Below, piece after piece: positions 10,612-21,729 of a stretch of 64,000 nt of DNA. The position numbers and the translations under genes were made by a program. Positions within the stretch are counted from its first letter, which is position 1. Each line of letters begins with the position of its first letter. The notes beneath the pieces are model-generated. The model was not told the origin of the DNA. It saw only the letters and a list, made by a program, of their open reading frames with translations, and searched no databases. Source of the DNA: Bolinopsis microptera (lineage: Eukaryota > Ctenophora > Tentaculata > Lobata > Bolinopsidae); assembly GCF_026151205.1 (NCBI RefSeq), contig NC_087079.1, forward strand, positions 8,982,635-9,046,634, given 5' to 3'.

Positions 10612-12600
10612 TCATGACTTGCATCCGTTCACATGTATCACGAAGGTTCCGAAGGTTGTTTTTCTGGTTCCATATGTCACCGTGTAGACTCCTTCATCCT
10701 CACAGGTAAGATATCCATTATCCGGTCTCCACTAGTCCCGTCAAACCAGTCCCGGCCTCCTCTGGAATGCTCATTAAGAGGGGGGGGGGGTTCACCCTGA
10801 TTTTTTTGTGAAACTTGGTTTCGAGATAGCAGTTGACCAACAAACTAGGACCAGTGACCGCCAAACGGTGCCCGCGGGGCAGCCACGCCCATATTTGGTC
10901 CAAATTAGGCCCAATTTATCGAAATACCCTGAACGTTTCCAAAATCCAGATTTTAGGTGCTCTACTTGTAGCTAGTGGTCCCCTGAACTCGTATATGAAA
11001 TTTCATCAAGATTGGACAAAAAATGATTGAGTTATGTTGACCAACAAACTAGGACCAGTGACCGAACTTTTGAGGGGGTCCCGGACCCCAACCGCCAAAC
11101 GGTGCCCGCGGGGCAGCCACGCCCATATTTGGTCCAAATTAGGCCCAATTTAGCCAAATACACTGAACGTTTCCAAAATCCAGATTTTAGGTGCTTTACT
11201 TGTAGCTAGTGGTCCCCTGAACTCGTATATGAAATTTCATCAAGATTGGACAAAAAATGATTGAGTTATGAGCCAAAAACCATAAGACCATATTTGGGCA
11301 TACGCACCAAATTTGATCGATTTTGGCCCATAAATTGGTTAAATATCAATATTTTTGAATGAAACCAACTTTATATGGACGGTAAGCTTATACTACACAT
11401 TATCTATGATTATCAGCTCAGTATCTACCTAACTGTGGATTCTGTGTTCAAATAATCGCAAAAAATGAACAAAATCGCCCATATCTCAGTTCGCGATATT
11501 TGCAAAACTGATTTCGCTCAAAGCAATAGAACTCAATAGGGTTTCAATATTTTTACATGAAATTTTCAGAATCAACGTAGAATCGCATTTCGACCTTAAG
11601 TTTTGGGACAGAATTTTGAGTTAGGCCTTTAAAAAAATTTAGAATTTGGCCGCCAAATTTTTTAAAGGCTTAACTCAAAAGTCTGTCCCAAAATTTAAGC
11701 ATGTTAAGGTCATGAGACAATTCTACGTTGATTCTGAAAATTTCATGAAAAAATGTTGAAACCTTATTGAGTTCTATTGTTTTGAGCGAAGTCAGTTTTG
11801 CAAATATCACGAACTGAGATATGGGCAATTTTGTTCATTTTTTGCGATTATTTGAACACAGAATCCACAGTTAGGTAGATACTGAGCTGATAATCATAGA
11901 TAATGTGTAGTATAAGCTTACCGTCCATATCAAGTTGGTTTCATTCAAAAATATTGATATTTAACTAATTTATGGGCCAAAATCGATCAAATTTGGTCAT
12001 ATGGTTTTTGGCTCATAACTCAGTCATGTTTTGTCCAATCTTGATGAAATTTCATATACGAATTCAGGGGACCACTAGCTACAAGTAAAGCACCTAAAAT
12101 CTTGATTTTGGGCATGTTCAGGGTATTTGGCTTAATTGGGCCTAATTTGGACCAAATATGGGCGTGGCTGCCCCGCGGGCACCGTTTGGCGGTTGGGGTC
12201 CGGGACCCCCTCAAAAGTTTGGTCACCGGTCCTAGTTTGTTGGTCAACTGCTATCTCGAAACCAAGTTTCACAAAAAATCAGGGTGAACCCCCCCCCCCC
12301 CCCCCCCCTTAAGGTAACTTTGAAGTCCGGTTCTTGGAAGGGCCAGGGTATGGAATTCCCGTTCATGTCCTCTATCTTTTTCAAACGAATCTCAGATTTG
12401 GAAAGAGGTTTGTTAGTTTTGCTAAGAGCAAAAACTTTAAATCGGAAAATATAGGACATTTTTTGGTAAGCTTCATGGTATTCTTTCACCTCGACGCGAG
12501 CCCTTGGTCGTGGGCTCGCTACCACTTGGTCTTTGCACCCATTCACCTCGAGGAAGAAATTCACTTGGTATGGTCCTGAAGGTGGTACTGGAACTCTGCA
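10612..12600 (-). pseudogene. decayed Ig-like domain coding exon split by a foldback element
   Basis: On the minus strand the right part (12600 to 12313) reads WYRCRVPVPPSGPYQV then NFFLEVNGCK and continues without a stop to ...WPFQEPDFKVTL, where the foldback element begins. Beyond the element (10773 to 10612) the reading continues MSIPEEAG and ends in GYLTCEDEGVYTVTYG and GTFVIHVNGCKS followed by a stop. The two parts share a YxCxxx...V..F.(L/I)(E/H)VNGCK pattern, suggesting tandem Ig-like domains. Two frame changes occur within about 60 bp near 10720-10760, so this looks like a relic. The assignment rests on motif pattern only. It may instead be a live exon with features I have misread. 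Confidence 0.35.
10778..12308. mobile_element. 1.5-kb foldback (long inverted repeat) element with TTAA flanks
   Basis: The two halves are reverse complements of each other about a centre near 11640, so almost the whole element is one giant hairpin. The outer ends are a G run then TTCACCCTGA at the left, and TCAGGGTGAA then a C run at the right. TTAA flanks both sides (10774-10777 and 12309-12312). The left arm carries an extra tandem copy of about 200 bp (10837-11030 and again 11037-11270, each starting GACCAACAAACTAGGACCAG). No transposase frame is present. TTAA duplications are classic for piggyBac-type mobilisation, but the G-rich ends are unlike the piggyBac ends I know. Confidence 0.8.
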
Positions 12601-12639
12601 GCGGTACCAAGGCAAAATTTCTTAAGATCTGAATATATG

Positions 12640-12790
12640 ATTTTGTTGAAACTTTCCAGATAGTTATATAGTTATAAAACGGAAAATATGTGCAAGTTTG
12701 GGTAATCTTCTATGTGCTAAATTTGTTGATATCACTTCAAACACAAGAAAACATCTCCAAATGGGTGGTTTGCATTGTATTCAGGATATT
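12640..12790 (+). repeat. single diverged copy of the 35.9-37.5 kb satellite unit
   Basis: It reads AACTTTCCAGATAGTTA at the start, then GTGCAAGTTTGGGTAATCT, then CACTTCAAACACAAGAAAA. These are the same landmarks in the same order as each unit of the array at 35.9-37.5 kb. It is a lone, more diverged copy. Confidence 0.65.
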
Positions 12791-14085
12791 CCGAACCCGT
12801 GATTGATCACGTGATCAAAATTTAAAACTATATTTGCAAAAGTCAAAAGGTGTGTGGCATGATTAGTGCAACAGATCCAGGGATTATAAAATACGTAAAT
12901 CTTTGGCAAAAAATGCGTACTGTATTTTTTGTCGTATTTAAAAAATACGAATGCAGTAATCAGACACCTTGTCTTTCAAAGAACCTCTATCTTGCATGAT
13001 TGTCTAGAATGTCTAGCCACACACGATCTTTTCTGCTGCCTCTTCAACTTCCTGCGAGAGTTGTTTTGGTTTCTCCAGTTTTACCCAGCCTGTCAACCAC
13101 TTATCGAGACTTTTGTGGTGATCCAGTTAGTTTTCTTGAAACAAGATCCTTGAATAATTTCCCAAAGCCTGCATTTACTGGTTGCTATAAGACGGTTACA
13201 CCAGGACTCAGGAGGGCCATACTATTGAGGCTCTCAACTGTCTCTTTCTGATATAGAAAGATTTGCCCTTCAACCATCACCAGTCACACAAATACCCTGT
13301 CCCTACATTCGCGACTGATAACCCGAAGCTATTGAATTAAATCTCACGAGGTTGACGAGGGAGGTATTCTCGCTAGTATCTGCTGTGGCGGTGAAACTCT
13401 AAGAATTCCATGATTAAACTTAAACCTTCTGTTTTTGTAAACATTCCGAAAAATATCACACACTTGTTCATTCTGACTAAAGGTGTGCACCATGAATATG
13501 AAATTATCTTACAATCATCAACCATCAATATCGATATCGTTCGCAAGTAAACACGTGGAATGAGTTAGCACAATACTTCTATAACATCATTATCCATGGA
13601 CAACATGGTAGCATCATGAATCATCGCAGAAGCATTTGATTAAATGAACTTAGAGCGCTACGAAGCTATCTTCACTACTGTAATGATATTGATCGAACGT
13701 TGCGTTTTATTAAAGAAACTGTTTTACTATAGCTAGGGCTATATTTTTTAGACGGGTGCTTATTAAGTTATTATATCAAATGTATTTTAAGCATTATATT
13801 TGCACATTGAATCCCTAGGCTTATTTACCTCAATGCTCAGTGATATATTATTTTTATCACATGATTTTTCAATATTATTATTGATTGTGAAAAACTCAAC
13901 TATTTCTGAAAAACATCGGTTTTTATTGCAATGATAGTTTCCCAAAAATCAAAATTTACCGTAAATCAAAATGACTTTCATTCGAAAGTTTTGAAGTTTT
14001 GCACGACAGTTTTATATAAATACAATCAATTAGCCTTCTTTTATCATTGTTATTGTTTGTTTTTTCATCAACTGATATCACATAC
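12791..14085. other. no supported gene; expected downstream NEK exons not found
   Basis: The stretch has moderately open but stop-broken frames around 12930-13250 on both strands. I looked for the kinase catalytic loop (HRD...N) and DFG motifs on the minus strand, as expected downstream of the NEK exons, and did not find them. Confidence 0.35.
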
Positions 14086-15045
14086 CTCCATTATTTGCCT
14101 TTCCGGAATCAGGACACTCTTCTGTCTTGAAGCTTTAACTTTCTCATGAAGGGAACCTCTCGCACAGTAATCCTGCACAAGAAAATGAAAAAATAATCAC
14201 ATCACGTCTACGTTATGATTGAAAAAAATAGGCTTGCATTTGAAATCAAGAAATTTAATTTAACCACTCAACTTATTCTCCAACAGTTTGTAATAAATTC
14301 CATTTAAACGACCTACCTGAATGATGAATAAGTTGTCTTGTTTTCTGTCGAAAAACGCTTCAAGATAGTGGACAATATGAGGATGATCTAATTTCTGGAG
14401 TATTTGAACCTGATTGGTCGAGAAAATAGTCAGTTTTAAAAGGGTTAGAGCCAGCTTATTATTTATTCGATTTTAATCTGTCAGCATTGCTGACTCAGCA
14501 ACTTCTAATGACAATTCAATGGTAAGGTACAAGTTCCGAGATTTTTAATGGGGAACATGGCATCCAAGAAGCAAACAAGTCGGTTTAATGTTGTAATGTA
14601 ATGATGATGGACATCATCTATGACCTTATTCGCTGGTAAATACAAACAATCAAGGAGGGTCTAACAAGAAACTCATTACCACCATTAATAAGGTCCAAGA
14701 AGACATGTCATCATCATTACGTTATAATAAACAACTGAATGTTTTGCTTCGTGGACATATTATAGTGGTCATGTAAGCTTCTTCTTGGACACCATTTGTT
14801 TGCTTATGTTCCCAAAAAACCGACGCATATAAAAGGCATGAAGTTTATTCCTGCCTCAACATTACCTCTCTCAAGACAATTTCTTTACTCCGAGATTTTT
14901 TCCGTTTGTCCAAGAATATCTGTTTTAATGCATAGGTCTTGTGATCACGTTTCGACTTGCACATGAAGACACTCCCAGCACTTCCTTTTCCAATATTCTG
15001 CATGACAGTGTACTTTTTATCGACATCGAAGGAAGGATATGCCAT
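14086..15045 (-). CDS. NEK-family protein kinase, N-terminal exons (partial gene)
   Basis: Three exons join in frame: 15045-14866 (60 codons, from ATG), 14409-14317 (31 codons) and 14172-14086 (29 codons), all phase 0 with GT-AG introns. They encode the kinase N-lobe: YTVMQNIGKGSAGSVF (glycine loop), YALKQIFLD with the ATP-binding Lys, a Glu-bearing helix C region, LDHPHIVHYLEAFF, a hinge segment (LFIIQDYCARGSL) and SVLIPERQIME. The LDHP.IV.Y and LIPER patterns point to NIMA-related kinases, which act in cilia and the cell cycle. The third exon ends at a GTATGT donor, but I found no exon with the catalytic loop further left. The gene therefore either continues through a large transposon-filled intron or is truncated. 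Subfamily not assigned. Confidence 0.75.
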
Positions 15046-15283
15046 TTTTTCATTGCTGATCTGAAGTAGAATTTAGTTCTAGTAATTCATAATTGATAAA
15101 ATACAGTTACTATTCCTTTTGATTATATATGCAACTTCAAGTTGTAATATCTTTAAGAATTTTTAAATCACCTAAATTTGTGAGCTGACATATTGAAGTC
15201 GGATTAGTCAGAATAACTGGCGTCTCCCTAGTATTTACCACACTACCACAAAATATTTACAAGATATATTACCATGATATTAA

Positions 15284-16614
15284 AGGATGAGGGGACCTTA
15301 GAAAAAGTTTTTTTCTCGTGCAAATCCTTTTATTACATTAATCGTATAAACCACTTTAGTGAAATCCGCAAAGTTGTATTTCATTCGCGCGCCGAGATAT
15401 CCCGCCAAAACAATTTGAACCTGTGACGTCAATTATGTGAGTTGCTCTGATCCGCGCATATAGAAATACAGGTAAAATGAGCGTGCGGGCCGACTAAATT
15501 ACTAATTAAGAATACATTAACAATTTACGATACTAACGAGCCTATAACCAATGGAGAGGAGACTTTTTATGACCGGTTGAAAAAAGAATTATCACCCTAC
15601 GATAACCATGAGCCGAGATACACCTGAAATAAGATTGAAGTCACACAGAAAGGCATGTAAATTATGTATAGTTATAGCTCCCAACGTAACACCTAGCAAC
15701 TCCCTGTATCGTACCACAGTTGATATATCAACATGTCATATCAACACAACACGGTTCTAATAAAAATGGATCGGGTAGGTATGAAATGCATGTCTTCATT
15801 CCAGTTGGACAAGCACCAAGCACCAAGCTTTTAAGTTCTAACTCACTATGTGACACTACTTATAACGTAAGCAAGATTTGCAACTATCACACCAAGCAAT
15901 ATTATACCAAGCATAGCAGACGAACACATCCACATTCGTTACGCTTTACACTCAAGTCACAGCAAACTAAAACGGTAAATTATAAATGAGTGTACAACTA
16001 AAGGCCGGTACACGCCGCATTGTCAAACCGCACGTGCGCACTCAGATAGGACTAGAGGCGCCAAGGGCCAGCTAGTAAAATGTCTTCTACTACATCATAC
16101 ATTTAATCGATTTTTAGATCTTTATTCTTGTATGAAGAAATATGCCGATTTTTAATTGTGTCCATATCGGGTTTCAAACAAGTCAAAACAAAATAGCAGT
16201 TTGTGGTTTAGTTAGCGGATGCTACTTATCTTAGCTATTTATAAATAGAAATACCTACTACAACTACAAGAAAGCCTTTCTGAGTTACATTTAACTATCA
16301 AGGAGAATTATTCGTAACTTAGATCTTGACTAATTCAGTGCAACCAAAGATACCGCTCTCGCAAACGCCAAAGGTAACACGGCGTAATTAAAACAGCACA
16401 GAACAAAATGCTGACACATGCGAAGGGTGCGCGCGCACGTTGGTCTTAACACATAATTGACGTCACAGCCCAAAATTGCTATCAGCCAATAGGAGCGCGG
16501 CGTGATATTGCACGAATTATCGATTTCACAGTCCGGCGTATTTTTTGATTCTACACACTTTCACAGGACTTAAACGCGAATATTTGGAAGTAAATTCTAA
16601 GGTCCCCTCATCCT
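15284..16614. mobile_element. 1.3-kb TTAA-flanked TIR element, no transposase
   Basis: The ends are AGGATGAGGGGACCTTAGAA at the left and its complement (with small differences) ending CCCCTCATCCT at 16614. TTAA lies immediately outside on both sides (15280-15283 and 16615-16618). Further subterminal inverted blocks match, including TGACGTCAATTATGTGA near 15425 and its complement near 16448. There is no transposase-like frame, so this is non-autonomous. It ends 76 bp before the GPCR start codon, so its right end probably overlaps the GPCR promoter or 5' UTR. Confidence 0.8.
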
Positions 16615-16690
16615 TTAAAATATCGATGAAGTTGTAAAATACAAATTGTTAAGTATAATCACATAAAATTTGTTAGAAGACACATATAAT

Positions 16691-19600
16691 ATGGTGGAGA
16701 CAAAAGAGCTTTACGACTTTGCACTTGGAACTCTGCTCATCGTTATCAATATTCTTGGGTATGTGAAATGATTTGGCATGGGTACATCTTGCTGAAAATA
16801 ACATATACATTATACATAGTTTTTAAACCTTTTATGAAACATTATTAACACAAGTGAAATGGCCTTAGAGTTGTTTTGGCTCTGACTCTTATCTTTTACT
16901 TATTAAGAAAATTGTCTTACTGTCGATGATAACATCCAATATTTTTCAGGGTTGTGGCGAATATTAAGGTTATTCTGCAGCTGATAATTCTTTACAAACA
17001 TTCCTGGTCTGTCACACATTTTCTCTATATCAACCTAGCAATATCTGATCTGCTAAACTGCCTTTTCCCAAGCACTGTCACAAGTCTGGGCCTTTTCAAC
17101 AGAAGAAACATAGATTTCATGAGCCAAGCCTCTCTGGACATATTCGGATGGTTACTGTGTACATTACCAATAGTTTCGTTGTACATTATCTGCTGCATAT
17201 ATACTGCAAGAATGTGGGCTATTTACAAATCCCTAAGTTATAGAGCAATCTTTACTTGTAAACGCATGGCTGCTGTTGTTGCAATCTTCTGGGTTTTAGC
17301 TTGCCTGTATGCAGCCATTCCTTTCATGTGCTCAGTCCACTACATCTACATGAAAGAGGTTTCAATCATCACATTCTCTTCAAGCAGAGAATATCTCAAC
17401 ATTAGTAGCCCCGCAGAATCCTTGGTCATGATAACAACAGTAGCAATCATAGACTTTCCTCTGCTTGTGGTGTGTGTCTGCAGCGGATTCTCAGTTTGGT
17501 TTCTGCAGAAGAATTCTCTTCCAGTTACAGGTATTTCTTAAGTTTCTAGTTCAAGCTATTATGTGTCTAAAGTTATGCAATGTTTTTTGGTCAGTTCAGG
17601 TTGCTCATAAATTGGATATAATCAGTGGTCACCAAAATACGTGCAATCATCTCAGTACAGGGACAAAAGGAAATCGCGGCATGTACGGAATCGCGATTTT
17701 TCCCATTATTTGCGACAAATTTTATGTATAGTTTAATATACCGCGAAATTTAATTAGCAGTATCGCAATTTTTGGCCAAAATAACCGCGAAATCCTTTTG
17801 TCCCTGTCTCAGTACTATACAGTGGCGTAATGATGCATGTTGGTGGCCCTGTGCCCATAGTGCCCCCTTTGAGCACTCCCTCTCCCTTAGAAAGAAGCGA
17901 TGTAATATTGAACTAATTAGGTGATTTGTGAGGATTCGCCGATGAAATATTATATAAATTTAAATGTTTCTAGAGCAAGACACACGATTTTGGTAGTATT
18001 ATAGTTAAGTTTTTTAAAAATTTTCCCACATTCAAACGGTAACTATTATCTCAAAATTGTACTTTATGAGCTATTGTGTTCACAATCTCTTGCCTGTTCA
18101 ATGCAAAGCTAAAATGATGAAAAAATGGAAGGTTACTATGATTTGAACCCTTTCTATCTAGCTAGTAGCCAGTGCTGTAGAACAGAATTTCTTGTACTTA
18201 ATCTTCTTTATATCCTTTATGATCTTATCGGATCCCAATACTTATGTATGGTTACTGAACATGAATGGCTTTTCTTAACACTTCTGTCAGAAGACATAAA
18301 CAAAAAATGTCGGTCATACCACCAAGCCGAACTGTCAGAGTAAAGCTTCCTGAAAGTTTTAATCAACTTTGAACTTACTAGATCGACAACTTGAGCAGAA
18401 ATCAAATTCGGTATATTTGATGTTTCAATTCTTTTAAGTGCGATCAGCGATGATAATGATATTTGATATTGTTCTCATCAAACAATTCCAACTCATACTT
18501 CTCACATAGAAATTGGCAAGAGTAAGCCAAGTAAGGTATACATTGAGCAGCGGTGGATCATCCCTTTATCTCACTTATCCAGCATTTGAATTTAGATAAG
18601 CTGTTTCACAAATATTTCTTTACCTTCTCTACTCTCTGTTGTAAACAATGCAATATGATCTTAGATTATGTACCTCAAAAGTTATGTTGATATCAGGAAA
18701 CTTCTGTGTGACTGTTCATACTAAATGACATCAGCAATCAGCATTTTACTGAAGCGGTGGGATAGGAGTCCCTCAGTCCCCCTGAGATCATTTCATCCGT
18801 AAAATTTGTATGCAGTTGATCAATGATCAATATAAAAACTACGATCAAATATTTACAAAATTTACTTAAAAAATCTAAGAGACCTCAAAGCTCGTCTTTT
18901 ATTTTGAGGGATTAAGTGGAGGATCATTACTGGGCCTCGCCGAGTTGCAAAGGATTTACACCGTCAATTAACAGTTAACTGTATTCAAATTTGTATCACG
19001 TCGTGACTCCCATTGTTAGTTTACTAGTATCGTAGCGAAAGCCATGCACTCGTGCATCGTGCGGCAGGTCTACAACGTATGACAATCAAAATTAAACTTA
19101 TTATATATATAGCTAGCGTTAACATTGTAGCGCGATGCACTACTGGGTTGCGCGCGCATCAAATAATGCTTCTCGCAACCACAGTATGCAGATCGGCGAG
19201 ATGCGAAGGATTGACATCGTGAATCAAGCGTTAACACATTTCAAAACCCCCTCCTCTGATTACGTAATATTTGCCCCACGTTTTGGGCCGGCCAACATAT
19301 TGTGGTTTTGATTGTCACAGCATATTAAATGAAATGAGTACGACGAGGACCACGATGTAAGACAACGTAATATGTGAACGGCCCCTTATAGTTAACGTGG
19401 CGGTTCTGAAGAACAAATTTGGACATGACTCGACAGTACATCGCTGTGCGCGCGCGTCAATTTAATTAATTTATAGGTACGCGCGCGCGTACGTACTACG
19501 TTGTACGTAATATATAGCGCGAATTTAGCATCTAGATGTATGCTCGCGTGTTACATTTTTTACAGATTTCAATGGTGCCCAGAGGGACAGAGGGTGCGTA

Positions 19601-20796
19601 TTTTGTGAATCTTGACCCCATCATGAAATTTGCCTATTATTGAGCTATTACCAGTATTATTCTACATAATTCTAATTTATTTCGACTTAAGCTATTGAAA
19701 ACTATGATTGAAATCAGTTATCGAGAATTGAGCCAGTAATAATAGGTCAGACATAATAATCTAGATGGGGCAAGCGTGCCACAAATCGGGGCAAGAAATG
19801 CTGAGAATACATAGCCTCCTTTTTAAAGGTATTTACTAAAATTGTGGTGCAATTTGCCCCCAGTAACTTAGAATGATTTAAGATTGTCTCCACTGGTTAC
19901 TATATAATGCTTGGGTATAACTTTAAGAGTAACATACCATACAAGCTTGGACGAATTTCTATAAGCCAAGAATGAGATATCGTTCCTTATAATATAGTAA
20001 TTTAAAGATATTTTCTTGTGTTTGATTCAATATCTTGGCACATTTATCCAAACTTTCACAATATGTCACTCTTATACCCATCTTAGGTGGAAGAAAATTG
20101 TGTATATTTAGATTTCAAGAAAATCGACCTCGTTCCAAATGTCATCCACGGAATAAATGGAACGGAAAGTTATACTCTGGGACTCGCATTTCACTATCTT
20201 TAACCTTCCTATTTTCAGTGATTCGCAACGAACGCAGATTTGATTCCGGCTTAACTAACAACAAGGAAGCAGGTATTAGCGATAATTTATATGCAATTTC
20301 ATGCCTACGATAAAATGAAGTCTATTTAATTCAGGTTTCAGAGATCTCAGAATCAATTAAATGCACCGAATTTCATAACAACTCAAAGTGTTTCGTTCAA
20401 ATAGCTAGATTTACTATAAATAAAACACGTTATTACGTATAATTTATGAAATATCCGCTCTCAGACACTACAGTCAGCGAGAAAGATGTCGCCACCTACA
20501 CGATAATAAAACTACTCCTCTGCTTCCTTTTTTGCTATCTTCCCGGAGGGATACTGAGAATCATCTTCCTAATCCAGTCTATAGCTCCGAACTTGTTCGA
20601 TATTATGCCTACTACCGAGGCTGGCAAAGAAAGATTCTTTTATGTTTATCTGGTACTTAATTTAGTGTTTATTTCTTTAAATTCTATGCTAAATCCTTTA
20701 GTATTGATACCGAGTACTGCAACGGACAAAAAAAGGAGGATCACCAAGTTAGAAGTATTAAAAAGATCAGAAACAATTTCTCATAACTATAATTGA
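16691..20796 (+). CDS. class A (rhodopsin-like) G-protein-coupled receptor, four exons
   Basis: Exons 16691-16758, 16950-17530, 20219-20272 and 20465-20796 join with phases 2, 1, 1 to give 344 residues. All introns are GT-AG. Seven membrane segments can be followed: TM1 split by intron 1 (ILGVVAN), TM2 with LAISDLLN, TM3 ending in ARMWAIYKSLSY, TM4 with the conserved Trp (AIFWVLACLYAAIP), TM5 (IIDFPLLVVCVC), TM6 (LLLCFLFCYLPGG) and TM7 (NSMLNPLVL). The tiny third exon encodes 18 residues of intracellular loop 3. The signature DRY is ARM and NPxxY is NPLVL, so the receptor is divergent and its G-protein coupling is uncertain. Ligand not predictable. The extracellular N-terminus is very short. 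Intron 2 carries a hAT MITE. The ATG at 16691 was chosen because it gives a hydrophobic TM1 directly. Confidence 0.85.
17658..17806. mobile_element. hAT-type MITE with perfect 8-bp target duplication
   Basis: This is a 149-bp palindromic element with ends CAGGGACAAAAGGA and TCCTTTTGTCCCTG. Exact 8-bp flanks TCTCAGTA lie at 17650-17657 and 17807-17814. It sits in intron 2 of the GPCR. An exact duplication and well-kept ends suggest a fairly recent insertion. Confidence 0.88.
18940..19560. repeat. GC-island-like dispersed repeat with internal duplication
   Basis: This lies in GPCR intron 2. A block with CGCCGAGTTGCAAAGGAT (about 18937) recurs as CGGCGAGATGCGAAGGAT (about 19192). The segment GTAGCGCGATGCACTACTGG (about 19127) appears reverse-complemented near 47065. 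Alternating purine-pyrimidine runs (GCGCGCGC) occur at about 19150, 19450 and 19482. Within it, about 19255-19390 has ends like a small MITE (GATTACGTAATA... and ...ATGTGAACGGCCCC). Confidence 0.5.
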
Positions 20797-21729
20797 ATAC
20801 TTCAATATGTTTTCAAGGTTTGGGATGAGGTTATATTAATATGTATGAGGGGTCGTTCATATATTCGTTCGTGATTACTTCTTTACGCATAGCTATTGTG
20901 TTCAAATAAAACTAAATGGATTCTTAAGATAAGAATATGGTTAGTCTTATTTAGGTCCTTTATTGGTTAGACTTGACTGACGTCTAGAAGTTTTACTAGT
21001 TGTACGATTAACAATAATTTCTTGCAAATAACAATTAATTGTACAATACAATCTGATTCCTGAGTCCGCTATTTATTTACTTAAAAGATTTAGTTATCCT
21101 TTTTCTATACGTACAATTAATTATTTTATGTTGTCAGTCTTCGCTAGTTGAAGAACAGTAATGTACACTATGGAAGCTGAAGTAACCGTCTATGAAAAAT
21201 GAGTGGTTTTGTGAAATATGATAATTGCTTAAATAGTATAATATTACACGTATTTAACACAATCGTGACTTTTACTCCCGTTTTCCTAAAACATGACGTA
21301 GTATGAAAAGAACAATGATAAGAAAAGTAACTCGATATTTGATAAGGCCTTGTACGAGGGCTGCATAGTGCAGCTGCCCTTCCCTAAAAAGTCAGATTAC
21401 GTTATCTGTTAGCCGACTTTTAAGGAAATAGAAGTGGCAGTTCTAGAAAAATCTACACGCAAGAGTGTCTGGTATGTGCCAAGAAGAAGTTCTAGGTGTT
21501 TCTGCCTGCAAAGTGACCGAAGTGAACATTTAGGTATTTGTAAGCAGCCGATTTGCTTGATATTTTGTGAAGAATGATGGGAGGAAGTGTGTAATGATTG
21601 TTGTCATAATATGTAATATGCATTATGGCTTATGTACGCATTAACTTTGTTAACAATTTGATAAAAATCGAAATTTTTAAACAATAAACAACGAATGAAT
21701 TTTAGGTTGAAATCATTTAAATAAAAGAA

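Noticed and set aside
12929-13251. Overlapping frames that might be kinase or other exons
   Set aside because: Stops break the reading, and none of the motifs expected after the NEK exons is present.
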